DNA from: Takifugu bimaculatus | Taxonomy: Eukaryota; Chordata; Actinopteri; Tetraodontiformes; Tetraodontidae | Direction of reading: 5' to 3' | DNA: 64,000 nucleotides | NCBI GenBank assembly: GCA_004026145.2 | Contig: CP034986.1 | Location: forward strand, 3,590,255 to 3,654,254 | Part shown: positions 13,601 to 24,775 of the stretch, one piece after another | Position numbering within the stretch: the stretch's first letter is position 1 | Layout of the letters: each line of letters opens with the position of its first letter | Position numbers and translations under genes: made by a program | The notes under the pieces: model-generated | Told to the model about the DNA's origin: nothing | The model's input: only the letters and a program-made list of their open reading frames with translations | Databases searched by the model: none

Positions 13601-16600
13601 TTTCATATTTTTGCTCTAACAAAGTCATCCATCTTCCCTTTTGTGCCTTGTTGCAGTTCCACCGTCTGGATATTCTAAAATCCTGGTGCAGCCAGCAGCA
13701 GGACAGGTGGAATTGCTTTGATCTATAGAGCAATATCACATATATAATATATAAGCCAATAAATGCAAATGCACCCGGACGCAGGAGCAGTAATCAGGGC
13801 CGACGTGCGCGTCATGCCTTATGCATGTTGTGTGACTGTAACGTGCATTAACGAGGCGAGCTACAGCGCATATCACATGACGTTAAGTCAGCGCTGCGCT
13901 GACTCAGCAATGGACGCAGCCGTCCGAGACTGGAGTTCAACTTCGGGTTCTATTCCTGGCTGTGACGTTAGCGGAAGGTTGGGATGGCAGCTGACGCTAA
14001 GGGTCCGCTGTCAAAAGCAGGAAAAAGTCCGAGCACAACTGGGTTTCCAGCTCCTTATTGATGGGCTGTTTCAGTCTGGACTGTAAAATCTTTCTTTTTA
14101 AAATCACCTGCGGATGTGTTAGCATTACTTTTCCGAATTTTATAACCCCTTTGACTTTTACAACCCTTAAAAAATCCTTTATTGCCCCATCCCGAAGCCA
14201 GTTTGAGTTTGGAATTATTTTTAATGGAACACGTAAATAAAGAACAAAATACAATTGGAAAGTGTCCGTGCTGCGTTACTGGGCTGTCCGGAGTCCACCT
14301 TTAACCCTTTCCAAGCGCGTTCCGCCATATTTCACTTTATTGCTCCCCACAGCAGGATAAAGCTGCCTTCACTCTCACTCCGGCTCACTTCCTGTTTTTT
14401 GGTTTCTTTGGTTTCACACCAGGCCAGTGAATTTTATATTTACTTAACATGTTTTGCACATAATTTTAGCCCAATGAACACGTCCTTTGTGGATCCGGAG
14501 CGCTCCATTCCAGAAGGAAGTTGTGCGAATTCATGCATGCAGGTTGATTCAGCTTCACCTTGACTTGCTTTTTTTCCTCATTTTGCTCCTGGAATATTCA
14601 CTGGGTGACCTCTCCCACCCTGGCAAACATTATTATCCCCCATATTTAAAGATGGCATTAGCCTCCTCGCTGTGTTAGCGACACGCTGTCGCCTGCTACC
14701 TTAAGAAACTCCCATATTTTGCTATAATATGAGCGCCCCCTGAATTCTCAAGGTCACATGGAATCAAATGTCCAACACCTATTTATCTTGAGGGAACGTG
14801 TCCTCCAACTGACTTTGAATGGCATTTCTGTGAGGGAACTAGTTTTTCCAGGATCGGATTGGGAATTTTGGTGTTGGTGGGTTTGTTTTTGCTGTGTTCT
14901 TGGGTTCTGTAACCCCGGGTCACCGTGATTCTCTTGAATCTGACAGCACTAGACACAGAGATGAAAGTGTCTGCCTTAGGGGGGACAGCTTCAGCAGGAT
15001 ACCTGCAGGGATAAGCGAGAACCACAGAACAATCTTCGCCAAGACGTGGGAGATTAAGATGCGCCCGTGCCTCCCCCACAGGTAACTTATGTGCACAGGC
15101 AGCTCATGAATATCCCAGCCGGTGATTATCCTGCGCACGCTTTATTTTGTCTTTTGGAACGTCTCGTTGAAGTCACTTCAAAGTTTTGCTTTTATGGTTA
15201 ACACAGGCTCATCTGGGGGGTCAACTGAGGTTAATTAAGGTTTGAAGTGACCTTGAAGTGACCTTTCCACCTTTAAGCTTTACCTGCGATCATTTGGATG
15301 GCGCTAATTGTTCTGGCGCAGCAGATCCGCGCGGCGTCCCGCGGTCCAACGGGAGCTTCCTGACCACGCGAGCTGCTTCTCTTCCCTTTTTGAACGATTT
15401 GAGGGGAGAAATCAAGAGCTTCCGCGTCGATAGGAGAAAGGAAACGTCGCGGCTAAAGCAAAGAGCATCCTCGCTGTGACCTCGGTGGAGTGTACACACC
15501 GACGAGCGGTCACGCGGTCAGAGTACACGACTCCGACACAGACACACGCTGCCTCTATGCATTATTCCCTTATGGATTTTTCTACGACGTGAGCGTGTAA
15601 ATGGCAGGAGCGTCAGCACTGTTCTTTGTACGTACACACACAGGCCTGGCTCAGCATTTTGCTCTCCACTTCCATGTCAATAAAGCTAATCGGGTTACTT
15701 TCATCGTTCAAATGAAGTTTGTATTGTATTGCAGCGCTGTGTCCGATGCCATTAACCTTAATGGAGGAGGAACTATACGATGCAACGCCGTTTAAATGAT
15801 TTTTTCTACACGCTCAGATGCTGCAGCCTGTCTGTCTATGAGTGGCTCAAAAGGTCTGGGGAGGATCTTAATGAACCTTCTTTGATGTAACTCAGACCTG
15901 GGTGGAGGTGAATTTCCCTGAGCCCAAGATCCTTCAGTGCAAACAGCAATCGAGGGACCTTCTCCCAGGGTTTTATTATTAATGTCCACATATAGAGCTC
16001 CTATCCGCAGTCTTGACGCCCGCTGACGGGGGAGCAACGCTGACCGTCTCTTCATGGCGGCGCCTGGAGTAAATTAGGCATCAAATGGACATTTGTCCGT
16101 TGGGCCACACGCGTGACGCTTTGTTTGTCACGTGCTGCTGCTTTTCTCGGTGATTTTTTCATAAAATCCCTCATTTTTAATGGTATCTCCCCTTCTGTGA
16201 CCAAGCTCCAGGTTCACAGAAAGAAGCCGGATGCGTTCCAACCGAAGATCGCGGCCCGCAGCGCCGGACCGCCGCACCGCGGTGAGTGACAGAATAAGTC
16301 CAGCCCGCTGTCAGAACCTGCCTCGGAGGACTGAGGAGAGCCAGTAGCGGGGCAAATTACCCATGTAGCAGGATGTAGGACAAGTGAGCATCTGTCTCTT
16401 GGAGAGTGTTTCGTGATATGTTCGTTTACTGTAAATCTGGAACTCTGATATGAGGGAAATCAGCTACGGATTTTTGCTAATTAGCTCGTTTTAGCATGTG
16501 TGTGCTTTGCAAATGTTCTACGCTTCATAACAGTCTCTAAGTGTGATTTGCAGACAACGGGAAATATTTATTTTGTGACTTTCATGACTTCAGAAATTCT

Positions 16601-19600
16601 AGAAGTGGTCAGCCTCCAGTTTAGGCTTTTGGAAATATCTTAAATAATCAAGCTGAAGAGCCAAATGCGCTGTGCCAGTAGCTCTGGGCCGCGCTACATC
16701 TTAAGAAGCTCAGCCGCCTGCGGGAGTGCCCCCTCCGTCTGGGTTCAGCACAAGTTTGAAGCACTCATTTCAGACGCTGGTGGAACTTGGCGAGACTCCG
16801 TAGGGCATTTTGGCTAAGACGGGGCTCAGAATCCTCCCATCCGTGAACGGATCCCTCAGCAAATACGAGGGCTCGCTGAAACAAGCCTCTCGTAACATAT
16901 AAAGCAGCGGGGAGGCTATTACGCTCACGCATGTTGACTGCTTTCCCTTTCCACCAAACATTCACATCCCGACACAGATGGGGAAGATCATGGAGCACCC
17001 TGTGGTATTATAGAGGGAACGCAGATTAAAACGCTGCAGATCGCGCCGCTTTTTATTACTCTTATTCTACATTTTGTGGAAATATTTCTAATGGCCTGTC
17101 TCTAACTGCCGTTGCCACAGGTTTGCCTGGAGCAACGGCTGGAAATGGGCCTCATCTTCCCCTCATCGGAGGATCCAGACAGGTTGGGAAGCATCTCTGC
17201 CTCCTTATCACACATCCCCCCGTTTTAACGTATATATTGGAAAACGGGCCACAAAGCAAAAGAAGCAATTGTGACTTTTTCCGAGGGATATTGGAGCTCC
17301 GGGGCAACAGGAGGAGTTTTGGCTGACTGCTTAATTTTCCCTCCTGCTGTCCAAAAACGGCCCATTAGGAAACAACAGTGTTTCCAGTGGTGGAATAAGT
17401 AACATCAAAGGTTCTTAAAGTCACAAAACGCTCCCAAACGTCTGTTTGGGTGTCGAGGCCACTCCCCCTTCAGTTGCTCGCTCGTCGCCGCTATCGTGTC
17501 TGTTCCATGAGACCGTTTCCTAACATCCATCTCAAGCTGGACAGCCTTCGCCGGACCCCCGCGGCGCCCCCCCCCCCCCCTCCTCTCCACATTTTCGCGG
17601 CGGCAGCGTGCTCAATTGCTCTCGCCGGCCCCCGTCGAGAGCAGGCGACTCAGCGGGTCGTCTGCGGCGGCGGCCGGCGGTCAAATCTCCGCACGGCAGC
17701 TCAGCGGGTCATCTCTCCGTCTCCATCACGTCCTTCCCTTTGTCCCCTCGCCGTCTGCCCGTCCCCGCGTTTCTGCCCTATCATTCATTGTCGCTGTTGT
17801 TTGGGTTCTGATCCGTAGTTGGAAATGCAATTAGTTAATATAAGCGTGACTTCCTGAACCGTTCCAGAAATCCCTTTAGCTGGAAGTGCTATTAGCGGTG
17901 GAAGCCGTCACCTCCCGGCTGCTGTGACGGGCTCTCCCGCTCTCTTTTACTCAATCCCTGTTGAACCATCACTGATCTGTACGAGGCCTCATCAGAACCA
18001 ATAGCCTGGATCTAATCTGCCCCGGCTCCCGGGGATTTCTGGTGAGGCGGCCGCTCTCCCTGACTGTATGAGTGACAAATCTGACTGGGGGGTGCACCAT
18101 GACTGATCCTCGGCGGGCCGTCATCTGCTTTCACTTCCCCGCCGTTGCGTCTCCGCTCAGCTGGCTCCCCCGCCATGCCTCTTTGTCTCTGCCTACACCC
18201 CCACACCCAGCTTGCTTTGTGAATAGCTGAGTGTCTATTTCTCTGGCTTCATCATCCATCCCGACCGGGCCTCTGCTGCGCTTCTCCTTAGCATTTTATC
18301 CATTTTCCACAGCTTCCATTAAAGGAGAAATTGAAATTTCTCAAAACAGCACGGCGGCAGGCGAGCGTCGTCGTTTCCCTCCCGCTCCAGGCCTCCTCCG
18401 ACTCCTTATCGTCCTCTCTAGCTGTTGCATGGGAGCCATGGCTAATATTGCTATTTAGCATCCAATTGATTTCAGCGTAAAGCGTTCTTCCCGAGGTTGG
18501 TCTCTCACACGCGCCAAAGCCGTCGAAGTCTTGATGAAGCCTTCGTGTTTCGCTGTAATCTTCTGGGGACCCTATCGGAACACTTGGCAGCTGTAATTTC
18601 ACCCCTTATTAGCTGTTTCATACAATAATACAATTGTGTCATTTGATACTGTGGTTGTCTCGACCCCGGCCGTTGTCATGGCGACCCGTTATCACATTAC
18701 TACAGGATAACAAAGTCTGTTTTCTTGTGAACATGACATAAAAAATTGAGGCAGTAGTAGTGCAAGGTTACGTAACATGGTGAGTTGGTTTATGAACAAA
18801 GGCTGTTTGAGAAACACGGACGGACGGACGGACAGACAACAACACGTGACCTCGGTGGAGGTGTTCTTTGAAGAAACAGTATCATTTTCCTGAAAAACAG
18901 GCTCCCCTGGGCCTACTTGGACCGGGTCCCCTGCCTCCGGAACCCCCAACCATCCTGTTCCTCGCAGAGCCATTTCCGGAAGCCTTTCCGGACCGAACGG
19001 AGTGAGCGTTTGGAACGCCGCGGAGGGAAAACAAAGGCAGCGCCTCGGCAGGTTAACGAGGCCAGGAGGCAGCTTTGTGGTGAACTTCATCAGTATTCAA
19101 CAGAGGACCATCAGACGCGTCCAACAATGTCCCCGTCTCCGGGGTCGGCCGCAGCCGCTGAAGGGTGCAGGAACAGACGGGAACAAGGAATTCCTGGAAA
19201 ATTTATTAGGAAAACCATCCAGGCTAATTGAGTTGGTCCAGTTCTATCCTCACTCCTTCTTTCACTGCCTTCTCTTCCTCTCCCCCCTGAACTTACAGAG
19301 ACTTTAAAGAGGCTAAAGCTTCCAATCACAGAGGAACGGCATTAGCATCTCTAATAGCTTCTCCGCAGCCACTTCCTCCTTCAGCGCTCCTCTGCTCCGC
19401 GTGGCCCAGCCGGCATTAAAGGGCCTTTAAATGAAAGCAGAACATGCAGCAGATTTATGATTTGTGGGAGGTTTTTTTCCCCACCAAGACGTGTGTAATG
19501 CAGGAGGGAGGAGAGGGATGGCTGCGTAGATCAAATATCCGCTCCCACCTGTAGAGCAAGAACATGGCCGCTGCTCCTGGCATTACATTGTAATTACAAC

Positions 19601-20568
19601 ATTATAGGCACTCTTTCAAGATGGACTAGTTTCAAAAATTTAGGGCACCAATTAAATTTTTTGGTCACTTGTGGGGATGTGATCCGTCCTCCCAGCTGAT
19701 TCAACGGGAGGTGAAGGGAATTCACATTTAAATGCTGAATTTCCGCGTGTCGCTCTGGCTAATATTCCCTTTATTAACTCTCCCCTCGTATCTGTCTGGG
19801 TAGTTTCTCTTTGATATTAAAGACGCCACAAAGCCTGCTGATATTTGTCTGTTTTCTTTTTAATCCGTCACTTTTGAGAAAACGCTTTGAGTCCAAAAAG
19901 GCTGATCTGATAACGGCGTTTCATCGCCGACCTTCTTTGTGTGTTTTTTCGCACAGGAAATCAGCCGACGGGCGGAACATCTGGAAGCTCGGTCAGGTTG
20001 GAAATCACAGGGAGCCGAGACGCAGCACGTGTCCCGAACATCTCCGCCAAGGTCAGCGCTGACACGGCGGCAGATTTAATCTCCCGGCTCCAGCGCGACA
20101 GCCGTTTTTTTTCTTTAGACGTAGCACACGAAACAGCGTTAAACAACTTTGATGCTAATCTCAGTCGAAAGAACAGAAGAGTTCACTTTGTGTTTAGAAT
20201 AGACAGCGAGGACGTTTGCACTCTTATGGGACATCATTAGATTTATTTTTATCTTCAAGCCTACACATCCTGCCCAGAATGGGGAAAGGTAGGTGGTGAC
20301 AGCATCCTCGCATGATGCACTTCGTTCATCGTACCAATGTTCCCTGCTAGAGATAGCTAGCAAGAGTGTATTTAAATAAGGAGTTTTGCCCCTCTTCCTT
20401 GATAGTCGTTCTCATCCTTGAAAGGTGATTCCCACCCTGACACCCAGATCTTTGGTCCTCTCTGAGGAGCTAAAACCACATTGCAATCAGCTCTTCCACT
20501 CCTATTTTAACACCTTTTGTCCATTTTTCCAGGAGTGAAACTAAAAAAAACGAACACACAAAAATAAC
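10637..20568. other. Non-coding stretch, no gene recognised
   Basis: No recognisable coding exon. GC-rich patches occur around 12660-12860 and 17500-17760, the second including a long C run near 17569-17580. YY1-like ATGGCG strings occur near 13034 and 16053, and an RFX X-box-like string (GTTGTCATGGCGAC) lies at 18672-18685. None of these is accompanied by a convincing first exon, so I do not call promoters. Confidence 0.4.
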
Positions 20569-20580
20569 CGTTTTGAAGAC
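20569..20580. repeat. Target-site duplication, left copy
   Basis: CGTTTTGAAGAC occurs here and again, identically, at 21199-21210, exactly flanking the Rex3-like insertion. A 12-bp direct repeat bracketing a LINE fragment is the expected footprint of target-primed reverse transcription and defines the ends of the insertion. Confidence 0.85.
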
Positions 20581-21198
20581 GTTCCCTTCCGTTTTCTCCC
20601 GCTTATCCGGATCCGGGTCGCGGGGGCAGCAGCTTCAGGAGGGATGCCCAGACAGCCCTCTCCCCGGCCACTTCCATCAGCTCCTCCGGGGGGACCCCCA
20701 GCCGCTCCCAAGCCAGGCGAGAGAAGTAATCCCTCCACCTAGTCCTGGGCCGGCCACGAGGCCGCCTCCCTGTGGGACATGTCCGGAACACCTCTAAAGG
20801 GAGGCGTCCGGAAGGCATCCTGGCCACATGCCCGAGCCACCCCAACTGACTCCTCTCGATGTGGAGGAGCAGCGGTTCTACTCCGAGCCCCTCCTGGATG
20901 TCCGAGCTTCTCACCCGATCTCTAAGGCTGAGCCTGGTCACCCTGAGGAGGAAACTCACTTCAGCCGCTTGTATCCACGATCTCGTTCTTTCGGTCATCA
21001 CCCAGCGTCGATGGCCATGGGTGAGGACCGGGACGTAGATCGACCGGTAAATCGAGAGCTTTGCCGTCCGGCTCCGCTCCTTCTTCACCACCACGGATCG
21101 GTTACTGACTTGGAGGTGCTGATCCGCATCCCTGCCGCTTCACACTCGCCTCGGCGGTCCGATCCTCGGTTATGGAAATTGGCTTTTGGAACATGGAA
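20581..21198 (-). mobile_element. Rex3-like (RTE clade) LINE, 5'-truncated and rearranged
   Basis: This 618-bp non-LTR retrotransposon relic is inserted on the minus strand. The minus strand encodes the last part of the reverse-transcriptase protein, including GRRPRGRPRTRWRDY and LAWERLGVPPEEL, strings typical of the very abundant fish Rex3 family. It then has the usual end, ATCCGGATAAGCGG followed by a degenerate GGAA/ATGG-like tail at 20581-20600. The 12-bp target-site duplications flank it precisely. The 5' side is truncated: about 30 bp at its right end (roughly 21168-21198) read in the opposite orientation and encode FGTWN, which resembles the start of the APE-type endonuclease domain. 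That suggests a 5' inversion. The element cannot be active. The family assignment is from memory of fish LINE proteins. Confidence 0.88.
20603..21094 (-). pseudogene. Rex3-like ORF2 C-terminus, remnant
   Basis: An open frame of 163 codons covers the C-terminal end of a LINE polyprotein, downstream of the catalytic reverse-transcriptase core. Visible strings are AKLSIYRSIYVPVLTHG, IQAAEVSFLLRVTRLSLRDR, LGVEPLLLHIERSQLGWLGH and the terminal LLKLLPPRPGSG, which runs into the element's 3' end. The endonuclease and the catalytic reverse-transcriptase motifs are absent, and there is no promoter of its own. It is a retrotransposon relic rather than a host gene. Its frame is intact, so the insertion is probably not ancient, although the upstream junction is scrambled. 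Confidence 0.85.
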
Positions 21199-21210
21199 CG
21201 TTTTGAAGAC
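21199..21210. repeat. Target-site duplication, right copy
   Basis: Second copy of CGTTTTGAAGAC, identical to 20569-20580. It marks the 5'-truncated end of the minus-strand Rex3-like insertion. One or two bases of the boundary are ambiguous because the inserted sequence also ends with bases shared with the target. Confidence 0.85.
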
Positions 21211-21501
21211 TTTCTAACAAATTTGAGGGATATTGAAACAGTTTGCAGAAGCCGTTTGTATGAATTTGTGCTGAGAATAAGCAGGGCCACAGCAGGGGGG
21301 CCACAGGCTGCCCCCCCTCCCACCTCCTTGTGACGGCAATGAAAGAAGGAAAACAAAACAGGGTCCGGATCAAACGCGTGTTTGTCCTGTGGTTAATGTC
21401 AAGTGTGGTACCTGCGTCTCCGGGGGCCAGAGCCAGAGACGGGTCTCTGTGATTAGAACCATGCCGAGGAGCCAGAGGGCGAGAGCTGGCCCAGATTTGG
21501 C

Positions 21502-22164
21502 CTCACCCTCCTCCCCTCTCTGCCCTCTCTCCCCTCTCCCTCCTCCCCTCCTCCCCTCTCTGCCCTCTCTCCCCCCTCCCCTCTCTCTCCCCCTCTGCCC
21601 TCTCTCCCCTCTCTCCCCTCTCTCCCCTCCTCCCCTCTCTCCCCTCTCGCCCCTCTCTCCCCTCTCTGCCCTCTCTCCCCCTCTCTCCCCTCTCTCCCCC
21701 TCTCGCCCCTCTCTCCCCTCTCTCCCCTCTCTGCCTCTCTCCCCTCTCTCCCCTCTCTCCCCTCTCGCCCTCTCTCCCCTCTCTCCCCTCTCTGCCCTCT
21801 CTCCCCCTCTCCCTCTCTCCCCTCCCCTCTCCTCCTCCTCTCTCCCTCCCCTCTCGCCCCCTCTCATCCCCTCTCCCCTCTCTCCCCTCCCCCTCTCTCC
21901 CTCTCCCCTCCCCCCTCTCGCTCCTCTCTCCCCTCTCTCCCCTCTCTCCCCTCCACCCCTCTCGCTCCTCTCTCCCCTCTCTCCCCTCGTCTCCCCTCCA
22001 CCCCTCTCGCTCCTCTCTCGCCCCTCTCTCCCCTCCACCTCGTCTCCTCGCCCCTCTCTCCCTCTCTCCCTCCGCCACTCTCTCCCCTCTCTCCCCTCTC
22101 TCTCCCCTCTCTCCCCTCTCTTTCCCTCCTCTCCAGCGCCTCTCGTCTCCCTCTCTCCCCTCTG
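21502..22164. repeat. Polypyrimidine (CTCTCCC)n-like tract, about 660 bp
   Basis: The plus strand is almost pure C and T for about 660 bases, built from variants of CTCTCCC with occasional TGCC, CGCC or CCTCC. All frames stay open on both strands and give Leu/Ser/Pro or Arg/Gly/Glu repeats, which is a composition artefact. Long homopurine-homopyrimidine mirror-like tracts can adopt triplex (H-DNA) structure and tend to be length-variable. Confidence 0.95.
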
Positions 22165-23422
22165 CCAACTGTCACTCTTGTCAGTCAGCGTGCTAACGAC
22201 TCACTTTTGGAGTGCGGTGATGCATCTGTCGTGCAATTATTACACAAACAGCCCGATTCTGAACACGTCTCTGGATTTATGAACCACTGGGGCTCATTTT
22301 TTAAGACTACTAAATGTAAACCTTCCCTCCAATACATCATTCCTAGAGAAAATATCAGGGTTTTTTCGCTGTAATGTTGCAGGTCGTAAAATTTGGGAAA
22401 TCTTGAGAGTAAGATTTGGTTAATATTGTCAAATATAGGTAAGTGAAAGTGTGTTATTGCCCCCTCTCTTCTGCTGGTTATTGGCAGTTCTCACCTTCAG
22501 ACATGCAGATGTCGCCGTCGTTCATTTGAAGCTCATGTTTCCGAGCTGGCCGACATCTGTGCTAACGTTTCCCTCTCGCCTGGCGAGTTGTTTTCTCCGC
22601 CATTCGTCTTCGGCTCTCTCCCTTTGTTCCGTTGAAAAGATCACATGCCGTTGGTGTTGGAATTCTCCTCGGCTTCACGACTCATTTGACCCGGCGCTCC
22701 AGCGCTAGCCTCTTTGGTTAGCTGCACATATCTCTTGTTATTGTTGCCGGGGGTCACGGGACATAATGGATGTCGGATTTTTGCCCTCCTCCGTGATTTC
22801 CACTTGCATTCGTGTCGGCGTATAGCGTAAAATAGCTACATCAGGGTATTAAAGGCTCCAGTGCTGTTGGGAATAATGAATAGCTGCCAGATGCCCAAGC
22901 TCACCCCTGGTGAGCCAACTTGGCCCTGACCTGCGAGGGAACAGAAGGGGTTAAGTGACGATGGGGAGTCGCAGCCCAGAGGTCTTTGAAAGGTCTTGGA
23001 ATCTATTGAACTGAAGTCAAAAACCAGCATCTTCAGGTGTGAAAGAGGCTTGGAGCTAGCGCGGTAATGGCGGAAACAAGGTCCTAATTTCTTTGGGCCC
23101 GTCCTCCTTTCCTGGGGCGGCAGAACCAGCCTGTCAGCCCGGGTCAACATCAACCTTTGGCCCCTGTCGCCACACAGAGGGGTCACACCAGGGCAGATTT
23201 AGCATGCGGACGACCTTGGCCCAGGGAGGTGTCAGAGGTGTCTAATTCAGGGCCCCCCCCCCCCCACAGTTTACTGGCATGTTGCAGAGAGCAGGGCGGG
23301 AGCCCCTCACAGATGCTGCTCCACGCTGTCATCGCGGTGCCACTTTCTAAAAGATTCTCAGCCTGTGATGTCTGCACGACGCGGCGCTCTGTAGCGGCTA
23401 AGATCAATGGCTCCTTCCCGGC
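22165..23422. other. Non-coding stretch, no gene recognised
   Basis: Unique-looking sequence between the polypyrimidine tract and the assembly gap. A C run of about 13 bases lies near 23252-23265. No coding exon, RNA gene or mobile element is recognised. Confidence 0.45.
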
Positions 23423-23522
23423 NNNNNNNNNNNNNNNNNNNNNNNNNNNNNNNNNNNNNNNNNNNNNNNNNNNNNNNNNNNNNNNNNNNNNNNNNNNNNN
23501 NNNNNNNNNNNNNNNNNNNNNN
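23423..23522. other. Assembly gap (100 Ns)
   Basis: Exactly 100 N characters, the conventional placeholder for a scaffold gap of unknown size. It directly abuts an (ATCC)n array, so the true array is probably longer than shown and the order across the gap rests on scaffolding only. Confidence 0.99.
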
Positions 23523-23881
23523 CATCCATCTATTCATCCATCCATCCATCTATCATCCATCCATCCAGCCATCCATCATCCATCTATTCATCCATCCATC
23601 TATTCATCCATCCATCCATCCAGCCATCCATCATCCATCTATTCATCCATCCATCTATTCATCCATCCATCTATTCATCCATCCATCCATCCATCCATCC
23701 AGCCATCCATCATCCATCTATTCATCCATCCATCTATTCATCCATCATCCATCTATCATCCATCTATTCATCCATCCATCCATCCATCCACTCATCCATC
23801 CATCCATCCATCTATTCATCCATCCATCCATCCACTCATCCATCCATCCATCCACTCATCCATCCATCCATCCATCCATCA
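23523..23881. repeat. (ATCC)n microsatellite, interrupted, about 360 bp
   Basis: Tandem CATC units with interspersed CTATT, CAGC and CACT variants. The complement is (GGAT)n, the tetranucleotide that also forms the tail of fish Rex3 LINEs. However, the sequence just right of 23881 is not a Rex3 3' end, so descent from a LINE tail is unproven. Open frames through it give His/Pro/Ser/Ile repeats and are not genes. Confidence 0.95.
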
Positions 23882-24129
23882 CTTCCACCTGGGAAGTCAA
23901 AGAATCAGAAATGTGATTAAATGTAAGATTTTGTTGCAATTGTTTTCGATCCTATTTATAATCAGTATTTGTAAATGATGCATTAGTAGGTTCACCTTTG
24001 CGTCTGGATTCTCGTTGGTGGCTCACACCCTCGCTGTATATGGTTATGGTGCAGTATCTGCCGTTACTGTAACTCTAGATAACTCGGAATCATGGAGCCC
24101 AGGAGAAGTTTAGTCTAACAATAGATGTC

Positions 24130-24210
24130 TATTATTATTATTGTTATTATTATTGTTGTTGTTGCTGTTGCTGTTACTGTTGTAGTGGTGGTGGTGGTTG
24201 CAGTTGTTAT
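24130..24210. repeat. Trinucleotide-rich (ATT/GTT/GTG)n tract
   Basis: A run of ATT units grades into GTT, GCT and then GTG units, ending near a TTGTTATTAACAATAA string. It is an imperfect microsatellite with no coding role. Confidence 0.85.
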
Positions 24211-24508
24211 TAACAATAAATACTGATAATAACCTAATAATCAGTTCCAATTAAGTGATTTTCACCACCTTTAAAGTGACTGACCAATCCCAGTTGGTGC
24301 TACTAGTTTCATTACCTGTAAAGTGGAGATCACCTGAGTGCATTGAAAGTGCCTCTAGTGGTTCCATGATCGTCGTGTGAAGGGGGGGCAGTCGCCTGTG
24401 TCTCAGTGTTTGAGCACTTTACGCAATTCAGAGAATATATGATTGAAAATTAGAAGTCAGCCGAGGCTTCGAAAGTTTCCCCTAATAACCGCTCAGCTTC
24501 TCCTGCAG

Positions 24509-24775
24509 GTTTAAGTCCAAGTATGAAGAAATTGATGGAAAACCTGACCTGTGTTTTGGAAATACATGTGATTGCAATGAAAGGGGTCATCCTCCCCCAG
24601 TCTGTTTGGCCCTAAACATTGCCGTGGCTTATTAAACCCTTCAACATAACACAATCACCTATCCAACACAAGCTTCATGAAATACGGATGCTGTTCAGTG
24701 TTTTGATTTGGGAACACTATTATTGGAAGCAAGAAACCATCAATGTTGGCAATAAAAGCTCCATCGTCATGGTTA
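24509..24775 (+). other. Possible terminal exon, very tentative
   Basis: A good polypyrimidine tract and acceptor (CAGCTTCTCCTGCAG) ends at 24508. From 24510 an open frame of 41 codons runs to a TAA at 24633-24635. Its composition looks protein-like, with KYEEIDGKPDLCFGNTCDC including three cysteines. An AATAAA lies at 24751-24756. Together these could be the last exon of a plus-strand transcript, but no upstream exon was found and no family is recognised. Chance is at least as likely. Confidence 0.15.

Noticed and set aside
14725..14745. CTCF site on the minus strand (GCGCCCCCTGAA)
   Set aside because: Only the G-rich half matches; the CCAC-type flank is absent.
21370..22282. Long open frames encoding Arg/Gly/Glu or Leu/Ser/Pro repeats on both strands
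   Set aside because: Pure composition effect of the polypyrimidine tract; several overlapping frames are open at once.
23407..23978. His/Pro/Ser/Ile repeat open frames across the gap
   Set aside because: They are translations of (ATCC)n and include the 100 Ns of the assembly gap.
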